Shown piece after piece: positions 30,188 through 42,651 of a stretch of 64,000 nt of DNA (positions are counted from its first letter, which is position 1; the number at the start of each line of letters is the position of its first letter). The notes under the pieces were generated by a model. That model saw nothing but the letters and a program-made list of their open reading frames with translations, had not been told where the DNA came from and did not search any database. Both the position numbers and the translations under genes were made by a program. Source of the DNA: Adiantum capillus-veneris (taxonomy: Eukaryota > Streptophyta > Polypodiopsida > Polypodiales > Pteridaceae); assembly GCA_014529385.2 (NCBI GenBank), contig CM043958.1:84475025-84539024 (forward strand). The letters run 5' to 3'.

Positions 30188-33155
30188 TAACAAATAGAAA
30201 TTAAATTTAAAACACTAGACTCTAGAGAGCAACCCAAAGCCACATAATGCATTAAAACATCATAGGAAATGTAGAATCTAGCTAAATCAAGGAGTCGGGA
30301 GCCAAGAAACAGATCAAGATCTCTGATCAATAGATACATCAATGAATCATGATCATACTAGAGGCTACAGCAAAGAAGGAGATGGAAAAATATGGAGCCT
30401 CCAAAACCAACAAGGCTGTATATTGAGTACTCCAAAATTCAAATGACAAAACATAAATAGAGCCTAGAGGGTGGAGTCCAGCCGCTTGATGCTAAATAGT
30501 GAATCCAAAACATAAGTAGAGCTAAGAGGAGTCAGGACCGAGGCTAGAGAAAAATGCAATGAGCTCTAACTCTCCTCAAAGGCCACCTCCTCATCATCAT
30601 CCTCATCATCACCCTCATCATCCTCATCCTCATCCTCATCCCAAGCCTCATCCTCAACAACGGAGCATGAAGTACCAATATCAGTGGGCATGCTAATCGG
30701 AAGAGACTCCATAACATCATCAGTGCTCTGTGAAATAGCCTCCTGAATCTCCTGCAACTCAAGCAAGCGCTCCTCATCCTTCTCTTTGTTAAGCATCTCC
30801 AATGTCACCTCCATTCTCTCATAGCCGCGCTCTTTGATCTTGCATAAGAGCCTCAACTTGGTGTGTATGTAGACAAGCTTCTCGGTATGAGCAGGAAGTA
30901 TCCTATTTCTTCTCTTGGTGTGAATGAGAGAGAAGGTGCTCCCATGTTCTCTCACATGGAGAGGCACATGTCCCTTGAGAAATCACCTTAAGTGCAAGAG
31001 TCTGCAATGTGGGCATGCAAGCCCCAAAAGTCTCCCACCATTTTACACCCTCTTGCATTCTCTTTGGATCCTTTGCAATAGGATGAGCAAATGAATTTCT
31101 TTCAGTGAGGAAAGTTTCCAACTCATCAATGAGTGTACCCTGCATGGTCAAATCACCCTTGGTATACCTGTCCAAAAATGTCATCCACCCATCATGAACC
31201 TCACTATCATTGAATTGCCCTCTTCCTTGCCATCTAGGATGCAACAAGTATCCCACAACATGCAATGGTGTGTGCATCATATTCCATCTATCAACGCATA
31301 CTTCCTTGATCTCTTGCATCCTTGCCGCATCAATACCTTGCATGTTTTGAATTTTCTCAACCATGCGATCCGTAAGCTCATACACAAGCCCCATGGTGGC
31401 TCCTTCCCTATCAGCCAAATGAAGTATCTTCAAGATGGGAGCACAAATCTTCAAAATCAACTTGGCCTCTTGCCAAAAGGATGCATTAAACACGATTTCC
31501 AAGACCACTATGGCCTTTGCAGTCCTGGATGCCTTCATTTTCACAAATTTTGCATCAATCATAAGCCTACTCACACCTTGCATACATCTCTCATCCACAA
31601 GACTAGCCAACATGATGAAGTAGTAGGCAAATCGAGTGGCTGATGGCTTCAACAATTCCTTCTTGCTAAGCATTCGAAACAATGCCAAGACAGTGGACTT
31701 CCTTGTGACAAATGTGACAACCTTTGTTTCATCTTCAAGAATTTTTGCAATCCAAGGGAGCTTCCCAATATCCTCAAACACGAGGTCCAAGCAATGGCAT
31801 GCACATCTCGTGAAAAAAATGTGTTTCCATGTCTCTTCCACCATTTTCCCGGCCCCAACACAATTAGTTGCATTGTCCATGCATACCTGCACAACATTGG
31901 AGGGTCCTACCCCAATAATCACATCCTTAAGCTGCTTGAAAACAAATTCTGATGTCTTTGTCTCCCCAGATGTGTCCACAGATTTCAAAAGCACAGAACC
32001 ATGTATAGAGCATGCAAGAAAGTTAATGATAGACCTACGTCTAGTGTCATACCATCCATCACATACAATTGTGCATCCATGTTTTTTCCATTTCTCGCGC
32101 ACACCCATGATCTCATGACCAATGCATTTGACCTCATCATTTAACGTTGTGGTGCGCAAAGCATTGTATGTGGGAGGCACATAAGATGGACCAACTTGTC
32201 CAATTGCCTTGACCATTTCCAAAAAGAAAGGACTCCGCACTTTCCATTCAGGAATGTCCTCTGCATAAAAAAACCTCCGCAAGGCTTGATATGCTTGCTT
32301 GCGTGCTTGCAAGCTAAATGCACTTGCCAAAGGCCCTTGTGAAACCTTCCTCTTCTTGCTCGAGGACCCCACATTTGATTTGGAAGCCGAAGTCCCAGTG
32401 GCACTTACATGAGCACTCCCTGATGCATGTATACTCATTGAGCCTGAGGCACCTCCTTGAGATAGAGAGGCATTACCTCCCAAATCATCCACCAAGGCAT
32501 CTACAAATGCATTTGGGTCCTTCCCATCATTCTGTACATCTACATGCAATCTTGTGACCACCTCTTTGACGTCCTCTGGCACACTTTCACATGGGCCTAC
32601 ACCATAGCCAGAGAGGGACAATAAATGTGCACAAGATGGGAGGGACCGCCGTCCCAAGTAAGCCCACAATACTTGCATTTACATGTAAATTTCCCTTTCT
32701 TTTGAGGCTTCAATTGTTCTACATACTGCCATTTGGGACGCTTCACTTGGCCCATCTGGATTCTGCAAACTTGCAAGGTGCACACTGCAAACCTTGACAA
32801 AGTGGAGGCCTCACAAGTCAAGACTCAAGAGCAGCCCACGGCCCACGGGTAACAGAGGACGTAGGTGAAGAATCAGCCGCGCGTTGGAGAGTGTGTGGGT
32901 AGGGCTCCTGGCTCGCGGTCTCGACTCTCAAGCCTCAAGCGAGTCTCTGTGTGCAGAAACAGCACCGCTGCAGTTTTTAATAAACTCATGCAGAAACGTT
33001 TTGGGGGCACCATTGACAATTTGGGGGAAATTTTGCCAGCTCGTCAAAATCGCCCTGCTCACGTCTGGAAACGGCAATCATGCTGCAATCATACGCGGAC
33101 ACGGACGTGGCCGGAAGCCAGATTGCCCAATCGGACGTGTATGAAAAAAACTATA
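30029..33155 (-). mobile_element. hAT DNA transposon, 8-bp TSD GCGGGCTG
   Basis: The duplication GCGGGCTG lies at 30021-30028 and 33156-33163. The ends are inverted: CATAGTTTTTTCATG at the left against TATAGTTTTTTTCATA read inward from the right. A BED/DUF659/hAT-C transposase fills the minus strand. A (TA)n tract lies at 30152-30185. The 8-bp duplication and transposase type fit the hAT superfamily. Confidence 0.92.
30566..32755 (-). pseudogene. hAT transposase (BED finger, DUF659, hAT dimerisation), two frameshifts
   Basis: A likely start is ATG 32755 (MGQVKRPKWQYVEQLKPQ), with BED-finger residues CKCKYCGLTWDGG. A one-base shift near 32620 moves to the frame that runs to 30903. This includes a Ser/Ala-rich linker, the DUF659 core (TIVCDGWYDTRRRSIINFLA and VQVCMDNATNCVGAGKMVEE, both with the expected Asp) and the CACHCLDL motif. 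At about 30946 one extra G shifts the frame within the hAT dimerisation segment; the next frame (30566-30967) supplies STFSLIHTKRRNR, LVYIHTKLRLL and an acidic tail (DEDEDEDDEGDDEDDDEE). No premature TAG occurs inside the long block, unlike the retroelements here. Confidence 0.9.
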
Positions 33156-33288
33156 GCGGGCTGAATCTCCAAACGCTCGCTGATCTGACCCTGCGACAAG
33201 GATCTACTGCGGGAAGGTGAGATCTGCGAGGTTTGGGGGACTGTTCTGCGGTGTCTATATGCTGCAAATGCAAAACTCTGATGCTACT
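33156..33288. other. B-like repeat flank between hAT and copia elements
   Basis: Continuation of the DNA left of the hAT element (GCGGGCTGAATCTCC). It ends at the AGGTG target duplication of the copia element. No gene. Confidence 0.5.
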
Positions 33289-33293
33289 AGGTG

Positions 33294-33975
33294 TGTTAAG
33301 TATGGAGCCTGATTTACCCTTGTAATTTTCTGTGGTAAAAGCGCACATTTGTAAGGCCCCCATTATGAGGAGAAGCCATCGTGCGTGAAGGAAAATCACT
33401 CACCGGAAACCAAAATTTTCACGGACAAGAATCAGGGGCAACTTTAAAGGCCTAGGGGGTGGAGGCCCCCGAGACTTTTTTTTCGCCGGAATATTATGGC
33501 CGGACGGCGGCCGGAAAGTGGTCGAAAAACAACCGGTCGGTTGGCCAGTGGTCGGTAGTCAATGGCCGATGGCCGGTGGTCGGAAGTCAATGGCCGGTGG
33601 CCGGTAGTCGGAAGTCAATGGCCGGTGGCCGGTGGCCGAATTCAAAAGCGGATTTGTCTTCTCAAGGGCGGCCACACATGGGAGGATTGGAGGGTCCGAT
33701 TTGGACTTATTCGCACAAGGGCGGCTACACATGGTTGTCTCTCATAAGAGAGGGAAGCCCTTTGGGCCTATAAAAGGAGGCCATTTCTACTCACATTTCA
33801 TAGTGTGAAGTTGATGCAACAAGGTGAGTGTGAGGTGGTGAGAGTGAAGCAAGGCGGGAGCTCCATTAAGGGTATAATCCCTTTGTAAACTACTTCTTGT
33901 TTTGAAGTACTAAAGCCATTGAGTGGCTGCTTTCCCGTGGACGTAGCCCACATTCGGTGAACCACGTATATCGTG

Positions 33976-34020
<45 letters not shown>

Positions 34021-34104
34021 CTATAATCTCGTGTATATAATTCTGTCTCTCTCCATTAAGTAATCTACTCAATTAATTATTTAGCTACGTCTTATTTCCT
34101 AACA
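33294..34104 (+). repeat. 5' LTR of the plus-strand copia element
   Basis: 811 bp from TGTTAAGTATGG to CCTAACA. It contains a G/C-rich minisatellite built on GGCCGGTGGCCGG and AGTCAATGGCC (about 33535-33640) in U3, CCTATAAAAGG at 33768-33778 as the TATA box, and (CT)n at 33980-34018. Confidence 0.95.
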
Positions 34105-34168
34105 ACTGGTATCAGAGAAAGGTTTGCTCGTAGCTAAATTATCTCAAGTAAAGGATTCCTTGAATTGA

Positions 34169-37100
34169 GTGGGAGTTATGGCGGAGGAAGGGAAGCTCAA
34201 GATTGAGAAGTTCAACGGCAAAAACTACCAACATTGGAAGATGCAGATTGAAGACTATCTCTACCAGAAGGACCTCTATTTGCCACTAGGCGGTCTTAAG
34301 AAGAAGCCCACAACAATGGCAGATGAAGCATGGATTGTCCTTGATCGAAAGGCACTGGGAACAATCCGGTTAAGCTTGGCGTCAACGGTGGCCTTCAATG
34401 TTTCGGAGATGAAGACCACGGAGGACTTGATGAAGTCACTTGACGACTTCTACGAGAAACCATCGGCATCCAATAAGGTATTTCTTATGAAGCACTTGTT
34501 CAATCTAAAGATGGCAGAGAATGGTTCAGTTGCAGAACACCTAAATGACTTTAACACAAACATAAGTCAACTTCGATCAGTGAAAATCAATTTCGATGAC
34601 GAAGTGCGAGCTCTCCTTATACTATCATCTCTACCGGATAGTTGGGACAGCCTTGTGATGGCTGTAAGTAATTCTATCTCTGGCACAAATACTCTTAAGT
34701 TTGATGATGTTGTGGGTGTTCTCCTAAGCGAGGAAATGCGAAGGAGAAGCACAGGAGAATCATCAAGTGCTGCACTATCAGTGGAAACAAGAGGAAGGCT
34801 TAAGGAGAGGTTCAAAAACCAAAAGGGTCATGATCGCTCAAGGCGGAGCAAGTCACGCACAAAGTCAGTTCTTGAATGTTGGAACTGCGGCAAGAAGGGC
34901 CACGTCAAGAAGGATTGCTGGTCCAAGAAGAAGAAGGAGACATAGTCTCAAGACAACAAGCCAACATCGGAGGCCAATGTGGCAGGTAAAGTAGAGCAAG
35001 ATGCTCTAATTCTCTCATTAGACAATGTGTCTAATTCTTGGATAGTAGATTCCGGGGCTTCATTCCATGCGACACCACACAAGCAACATTTCCAAGACTA
35101 CACCAAAGGTAATTTTGGGTATGTATACTTGGGAGATGATGAAGCTTGTGAGATTGTCGGCAAAGGTACAGTTTCTGTGAAAACTGCTAACGGAAATGAA
35201 TGGAAACTTAAAGATGTTAGGCATGTTCCTTCTCTTCGCAAAAATTTGATCTCTACAGGACAATTGGACGATGAAGGTCACAAAATTGCATTCGGAAACA
35301 AACGGTGGAAGATCTCAAAGGGATCTTTGGTGGTTGCCAAGGGTGAAAAAGTCGGTACACTTTACTTGTGTACTGTTAGCACTCAACCTTCAGCTTGTGC
35401 AGCAACTACAAAAGTTGACAGTGCGGTGTGGCACTACCGACTTGGGCATATGAGTGCCAAAGGAATGCAAATCCTTCAAACAAAGAAGCTTTTACCAGGT
35501 TTGAAAGAAGTGGACTTAGAGTTCTGTGAAGATTTTGTTTATGGTAAACAAAAGAGGGTAAAATTTCATAAATCAGGAAATGAAAGAAAAAATAAAAAAC
35601 TTGAGTTGGTTCATTCTGATGTTTGGGGTCCTGCAAGTACACCATCACTTGGTGGCTCATTGTACTATGTAACATTCATAGACGATGCGACTAGAAAAAC
35701 ATGGGTTTATGTCATGAAGAATAAATCCGATGTATTTTCCATATTTCAAAGGTGGAAAGCCTTTGTGGAGAATGAAACAGGTACTAAGGTTAAATGCCTC
35801 AGATCCGACAATGGAGGCGAATATTGTAGCCAAGCTTTTGAAAGCTTTTGTGCTAGCAATGGAATTCGGAGGCAAAGGACAACCCCAAGGACACCTCAAC
35901 AAAATGAGATTTCGGAAAGGATGAACAGGACAATCATGGAACGAGCACGAAGCATGCGGCTACATGCAGGCCTACCACTTGAGCTTTGGGCGGAAGCTGT
36001 AAGTACGTCTGTGTACTTAATCAATCGGTCACCCTCAACGGCATTGGATGAGGGAGTTCCAGAAGAGGCATGGACAGGTAAACCGGTAAATTATGCTTTT
36101 GTCAAAGTGTTTGGGTGTGAGTCTTTCATGCACATAGATAGAAGCCTAAGATCAAACTTAGATGCAAAGTCCAAAAAGGGTTTCTTCATTGGCTATGGAG
36201 AAGGAGACTTTGGGTATCGCCTATGGAATCCTGAAGATGGTAAAATCTTAAGGAGTAGGGATGTAATTTTTAATGAAAAAATTATGTACAAAGATTACTT
36301 GGAAAGAAAACAAACAAAAGAAATAGGTGATGAGTACATGGAGCTTGAGGACGGTGAAGACTCAAGGATTGCAAACGGTGACAATGTGCAACAACGTCAA
36401 CCAAATGAGGAGCCTCAACCTATTCCCCGAAGATGTACAAGAGCAAGTAGACCTCCAGAAAGGTTTGTTCCTTCCTTCAACCATCTCTTGATCTCAGATT
36501 CTGGAGAGCCGGAATCATATGAAGAAGCCATGCAACATGAATCCAAAGAAGAATGGACGAAGAGCATGCAAGTGGAGATGGACTCACTACATCGCAACCA
36601 AACATGGGAGTTGGTTGAGTTGCCTAAAGGTAAGCAGGAACTTCAAAACAAATGGGTGTACAAGCTAAAGGAAGAAGAAGGTGGGAAGAAAAGGTACAAA
36701 TCTAGGCTTGTGGTAAAAGGTTTTTCTCAAAAGAAAGGTATTGACTTCAATGAAATATTTTCTCCTGTTGTAAAAATGAACTCAATTAGGCTTGTCTTAC
36801 GCCTTGTGGCTGCTCATGATCTAAATCTCGAGCAAATGGATGTAAATACGGCATTCCCTCACGGTGACTTAGAGGAGGAAATCTACATGCTTCAACCAAA
36901 GGGGTATGAAGTAAAAGGTAAGGAGAAAATGGCTTGCAGATTAAAGAAGAGCTTGTATGGTTTAAAGCAAGCATCAAGACAATGGTACTTGAAGTTTGAT
37001 TGATGGATGTTGGATCATGGATTCACAAGATGCAACTCGGATCACTGCGTCTACACGGAGAATTTGGGAGATGGGAAATTCATCATCCTAATGTTGTATG

Positions 37101-38041
37101 TTGATGACATGTTGATTGCAAGTGCTAACATCCAGGATATCAAAGACCTAAAAGAGGAGATGTCCAAATCTTTTTCAATGAAAGATTTAGGTGCTGCAAA
37201 GAGGATACTTGGTATGAAAATATCAAGGGACAGGACGAAGAAGACAATAAAGCTATCTCAAGAAGATTACATCAAGAAGGTACTAGAAAGGTTTGCAATG
37301 CAAAATGCAAAACCAGTTTCAACACCTTTGGCTGGTCATTTTAAACTAACGAAGGATATGTGTCGAAAGACACAAGAGGATATAGCCTATATGTCTAAAG
37401 TTCCATATGCTGCAGCGGTAGGTTCTCTAATGTATGCTATGGTCTGGACAAGGCCAGACATTGCACATGCAGTGGGAGTTGTGAGTAGGTTCATGGACAA
37501 CCCAGGTAAAGAGCATTGGCAAGCTGTGAAGTGGATACTTAGGTATCTAAAAGGGACAACAACAAATGCTTTGTATTTTGGAGGAACTGATATTTTTCTA
37601 AAAGGGTATGCTGATGCAGATATGGCAGGTGACAAAGATACTCGAAGGAGCACTACTGGCTATGTGTTCACGGTTGGAGGCACAGCAGTAAGCTGGGCTT
37701 CAAAGCTGCAGAAAGTGGCTTCACTTTCTACCACGGAAGCAGAGTATGTAGCAATGACGGAGGCAAGCAAAGAAATTATGTGGCTTCACAGATTCTTAGA
37801 AGAGCTTGGATTCAAACAAGACAATTGTGTCTTGTATAGTGATAGCCAAAGCGCTATCCATCTTGCGAAGAACTCAGCCTTTCATTCAAGGACAAAGCAC
37901 ATTGAGGTGAGATATCACTTCATACGCACTCTTTTGGAAGAGGGACAACTAAAGCTAGGAAAGGTGCATACAAGTGAAAATCCTGCAGACATGTTTACAA
38001 AGGTGGTCAACAAGGAGAAGTTGAGCTTTTGCTCATCTTGA
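34169..38041 (+). pseudogene. Copia gag-pol polyprotein with two in-frame stops
   Basis: One frame runs from gag (ATG 34169 or 34178, MAEEGKLKIEKFNGKNYQHW) through zinc knuckle CWNCGKKGHVKKDC, protease WIVDSGASFH, integrase (HSDVWGP, LRSDNGGEYCS, NEISERMNRT), RT (MDVNTAFPHGDLEEEIYM, MLYVDDMLIAS) and RNase H (ADADMAGDKDTRRSTTGYVF, SLSTTEAEYVA) to TGA 38039-38041. TAG 34943-34945 sits between gag and pol, where CAG would restore Gln. TGA 37001-37003 interrupts RT and fits CGA (Arg). In the integrase zinc finger one Cys is Phe (CEDFVYGKQ). The TAG at the gag/pol joint could in principle act as a readthrough stop, but decay is simpler. Confidence 0.92.
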
Positions 38042-38119
38042 ATCGGCATTCAAGGATAAGAAGCCAGAATGGAAAGCAGTCACAGGTTTGGTTTGGAGAT
38101 CAGTCTCCAAGTGGGAGAT

Positions 38120-38834
38120 TGTTAAGTATGGAGCCTGATTTACCCTTGTAATTTTCTGTGGAAAAAGCGCACATTTGTAAGGCCCCCATTATGAGGAGAA
38201 GCCATCGTGCGTGAAGGAAAATCACTCAACGGAAACCAAAATTTTCACGGACAAGAATCAGGGGCAACTTTAAAGGCCTCGGAGGCGGAGGCCCCCGAGA
38301 CTTTTTTTTTTCGTCGGAATATTCGTTTTCGCCGGAATATTATGGCCGGACAGCGGCCAGAAAGTGGTCGAAAAACAACCAGTCGGTTGGCCGGTGGCCA
38401 GTAGTCAATGGCCAGTGGTCGAAAGTCAATGGCCGGTGGCCGGTAGTCGGAAGTCAATGGCCGGTGGCCGGTGGCCGAATTCAATGGCTGGTGGCCGAAT
38501 TCAAAAGCGGACTTGTCTTCTCAAGGGCGGCCACACATGGACGGATTGGAGGGTCCGATTTGGACTTATTCGCACAAGGGCGGCTACACATGGCTGTCTC
38601 TCATAAGAGAGGGCAACCCTTTTGGCCTATAAAAGGAGGCCATTTCTACACACATTTCATAGTGTGAAGTTGATGCAACAAGGTGAGTGTGAGGTGGTGA
38701 GAGTGAAGCAAGGCGGGAGCTCCATTAAGGGTATAATCCCTTTGTAAACTACTTCTTGTTTTGAAGTACTAAAGCCATTGAGCGGCTGCTTTCCCGTGGA
38801 CGTAGCCCACATTGGGTGAACCATGTATATCGTG

Positions 38835-38903
<69 letters not shown>

Positions 38904-38987
38904 CTATAATCTCGTGTATATAAATATGTCTCTCTCCATTAAGTAATCTACTCAATTATCTATTTAGCTACGTCTTATTTCCTAACA
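38120..38987 (+). repeat. 3' LTR of the plus-strand copia element
   Basis: 868 bp, 57 bp longer than the 5' LTR. Most of the difference lies in the (CT)n tract (38839-38900) and in extra units of the GGCCGGTGGCCG minisatellite (38395-38500). Outside these, substitutions are few. Confidence 0.95.
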
Positions 38988-38995
38988 AGGTGTCC

Positions 38996-39599
38996 TGTCA
39001 CCAAGGAACTGCAAAAACGCTAGGCTCATTGTTGTCCCAAAAACGCTAGGGCTGAGTTTGTGTCTGTTGCAAAAAATGCTAGGAAAACTGCAAACGCAAG
39101 GCTGATCTGCAATTGCCAAAATGCTGGGACTGATCTACACTTGAGAAAAATGCGAGGCTAATTCTGATGGCTGAAAACGCTAGGTTGACTGCACGGGAGT
39201 CTTGCTGAGAAGGTGCTCTATTGGACACTTGGTCCCTGCCGTCTCTTCTGCCAGAAAGTGATAGCGCTAGCTTTTCTTATACATATTCATAGTCAATTTG
39301 CCCACCCAGTTTCCCAACAAAGTCGCTTGTAAATAATAAGTGAAAATTGGCTAAAATAGGGAAATTAGGTATGTGCACTGTAAAAATGATCCTGATGGGT
39401 TCTAATTGTAATATGATGGTACTGCTGATGATCATGCTATGTGCAACCATAGGATATGATCTACTCTAAGTGCCTCGACATGCAAGGTCTGCAAACAGAC
39501 TCACAAAAGTGCTAGAACACTTCCTATTCCTAAGCTGACTGAACCCTAGACATGAAGTAGCTTGTCCACCGACACATAGGGTTAGATGTGCACGTGACA
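38996..39599 (-). repeat. 3' LTR of a broken minus-strand gypsy element
   Basis: 604 bp with a perfect 6-bp terminal inverted repeat (plus strand TGTCAC...GTGACA). In element orientation it follows the polypurine tract AAAAAGGAGGGGA (plus strand 39600-39612). Repeated AAAACGCTAGG words occur at 39010-39190. The copia insertion at 33294-38987 lies a few bases from its edge. Confidence 0.7.
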
Positions 39600-42500
39600 T
39601 CCCCTCCTTTTTAAAGTGAGGTACTGGTACCAAATTGTATGGTGTCGAGGGAGATCGCCAACAACGTCCGGAATCTTGAAAAGGACTCTTCGCCGGCCCA
39701 CTTTGATGTGTGGGTCGTGTGATACTTGAACTTCATAAAGGTCTCTAGTGCTTTCTTCTCTGGGCCATGCCGAAAGCGACACAAAGTCATCTGTGGCTAC
39801 TTCAATGCTTCAACTTCGTCTATAGTCATGCATCTACCTTCTTCAAGAATCTCCAAGGAGGAAAATTCCTGAAACCACTTCCAACACAAAAACATGAACA
39901 TACCCATTCCATGTAAAGTGACTGGAAAAATTCTAGTCTTCTTTAAAGACTGTGCATGCAATGTAGATGAACAAAGAGACGGAGTTCCAAACCGTTCATC
40001 AAACACACGCAAACAATGCATTTGAAATTGGTCTTTCTAATCTAAATCTATCAACTATGGCAAATCACAATGGAAATGCCGATGCTTGATGCTCAATCCT
40101 TCTTGTGCTCTTTCTGATATTGTGTATGCCAAGGAAGAGACATGGAATGTGAATTCCTTGAATGCAAACATTTCATCTTTTCATGAGTAATTAGTACATC
40201 CGTGCTCATTCATGAGTGAAACGTGTTCATCGTACAATATCGCATGCCTAGAAAAAAGGATCACATAATGACGGTGACTAAAATATAGGAAAGCATTACG
40301 AATGAACCACTTGAACAATGCGTGCTGACTAATTATTCGAACACATAATACTTCCTGTGGGGGTTCTTTGGACCTCGACTCGAGAGCCAAGATCGGTTCT
40401 TCGTGATTGATTGAATCTGCAATGAGGTTAGCTTCACTAGAAAAAGTATCAACTAAACCATCATCCTTGTGAACAATCACATCCTTATCCTGCAAATCAT
40501 CATGCTCGTGAATAATCACATCTAGATCATGCAAATCATCATGCTTGTGAATAATCACATCTTGATCATGCAAATCATGTGTGTCATGTTTTGGAGAATA
40601 CAAGACTGAGAGAGTCTCCTTCTCTTGATTCTTTTCAATCTTCGCCTGCACATTAGAAATGAGAGATGAAGAATGAACAACTTTCTCCCTACGAATGACA
40701 ATAGGAGAGTCACTTTTGGCATTGAAAGTGGACGTATTTTCCGTCCAATCAATGAGAGGGTTATGCTCATGAAACCATCGAATGCCAAAATCATATCATA
40801 TCCTGAGAGAGGAGATACTAAAAATATTATGCGGAAGGACACTTGTTGAACTATAAACAACACACCAAGGCATTCTCGTGTAATGAGAGAGTCCATACCG
40901 GGAGCGAATCCCGACACCTCAAGAGGAGATGTCTTGCTAACCTCCAAGCGGGCTCTTTCGACAAGAGAGACACTAATCACATCATGCATACTGCTTGGGT
41001 CAAACAATATGAAAAAATGCTGACCTGTCACATGACCATAACACTTAATGAGAGACTCATCGATGGGAGGATCATAAGAAACTTGGGTCACACTCGTGTT
41101 GTCATTTATTGCATTGACAGAGGAAGTGGGTTCTGTGGATTCTTTAGATTCATTAGAGTCAAGCTTAGGACATGTTCTTTTTATGATAACAACGACCTTA
41201 CTTAGAATAGATGCTTTGTTCTTCCAACGTGATGTATCCTCCTAAAATTCCTTTTTCTGCTTTTCCATCTAGAGTGAGCTTAGGTTTAGCAATTGTGTTA
41301 GCTTTACCCTTATGTTCATTTTGAGAGTTCTTTTCTGAGAGACTAGAGGAAGATTGGTTAGAAGAGTTACCATTCTTACCATTCTGAGGGTTCTGAGAAG
41401 TCTGAGTGGTACTTTGAGAAGTCTTGTTCTCCTTCGGCTTTCCCTTATTGTGCTTCATCTCCTGCACGAAAGCAATCACTACCGCCTTGTTGAGATCGAT
41501 GGGGTCGAGTACCTCAACATCATACTTGATATACTCGTCCAATTTATAAAAGAATTCCTCCTTGTGCTCATCATCCGATTTGCGTAATTAGGTGCCAAGG
41601 TGCAAAACACAATTAGAGAAAAACATAACTGATATACCATTTTGCTTGAGACCGCACCAATCGTCCTTCAACGGTGCTAGGTATTGTGGTGGCATAAACC
41701 GCACCTTGAGCTTGTCTTGGAAGTCAGCCCAATTGAAGGAAAGAGGCGCATATTCATCGGCTACCTCTAGGTGTGCGGCCAACTGTGCCTCTCGCCATGC
41801 GTGGTACCAATTAATGGCATCACTGGCGAGGTACATGGCTGCCGTCAAAATTTTACTATTTCTTGTCTTCTTAGTTGTCACAAAGTAAGCATTAAATTGA
41901 TGCAACCAAGAATGAATAACAGTAGCATCCATCTTACCATCATCCTTACTGAATGTCAACTTCTCGGTGACGGGGTTGTTGGAGTCCGAATCTCGGCTTG
42001 CACCACTGGATGAACCACCAACATCTTTGGCCAACTCGGGTTTTGAGGTGAGTACCTGTAGGACCAACTCTTGAATGCGTTGGACTCTCAGCGTGTCACA
42101 CTCTAACTCCAAGGCCGCTCTTTTCTCTTCGTGTTCGCGATCCAATTTCGCTTTTCTTTCTTCGCGCTCGGGATCCAAGATTTCCTTTCTTTCTTTGCGC
42201 TCTTCGTGCTCGCGATCCAAGATTGATTTTCTTTCTTCGCGCTCGCGCTCCAAGGCAGCGTGATTCACTTCTTGTTGTGACATCATGTCCATCGTCAACT
42301 TGAACAAAGCCTCCATTGGATTTTGGTACAATCCTTGGCGTAGATGGGGAAGGGGGAGGGTCGGAAAAGCCTTGTGGTGGGGAAAATTCTTCTTCGCCAC
42401 TTCCATGCTCACCACCTCCATGCGAAGTATCCATTCTGCTTCGGGTGATGACCATACACTGAAGTCTTGGGTTCTTACGTTCACGAGGAACTTGGGTTCT

Positions 42501-42641
42501 TGTGGTTCTTGGATTCTTGGGTTCTTGGGTTCTTGAGATTCTTCTTTAGCTTGCAATCTGTGTTAGAGAAGGATCTTCTCTTACCCGAGCTATACTCTTC
42601 CCTGCGGGCCGCACCCCTTGGCGGCCTTGCTCTCACACCAA
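39600..42641 (-). pseudogene. Broken minus-strand gypsy element: gag and protease remnants
   Basis: Gag is in frame 42556-41588: an N-terminal segment, a charged coiled-coil region of RERE/HEER repeats, then capsid-like WLHQFNAYFVTTKKTRNSKI and YLASDAINWYHAWREAQ. Frame 41542-41198 gives an Asn/Gln/Ser/Lys-rich linker. Frame 41091-40555 gives a protease-like segment (HFFILFDPSSMHDVISVSLV, DPSS where DSG is usual). A primer-like GCTCTCACACCAA (two mismatches) lies at 42629-42641 and the polypurine tract and 3' LTR lie to the left. RT and integrase are absent, so most of pol has been lost. Frames 40651-40181 and 40021-39582 are unrecognised; the latter may be the pol C-terminus. Confidence 0.65.
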
Positions 42642-42651
42642 GGTTGCTTCT

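Larger units (their letters stand above)
33294..38987 (+). mobile_element. Ty1/copia element, TSD AGGTG
   Basis: LTRs at 33294-34104 and 38120-38987 flank gag-pol. Target duplication AGGTG is at 33289-33293 and 38988-38992. The primer site TGGTATCAGAG starts at 34107 and the polypurine tract AAGTGGGAGAT ends at 38119. It has two in-frame stop codons. Confidence 0.96.

Noticed and set aside
4456-38041. Genetic code with TAG reassigned to Gln
   Set aside because: TAG in place of CAG appears in dead retroelements of several families together with frameshifts and TGA codons, and sister repeat units show CAG beside TAG. The intact gypsy polyprotein uses normal codons. Cytosine deamination explains it.
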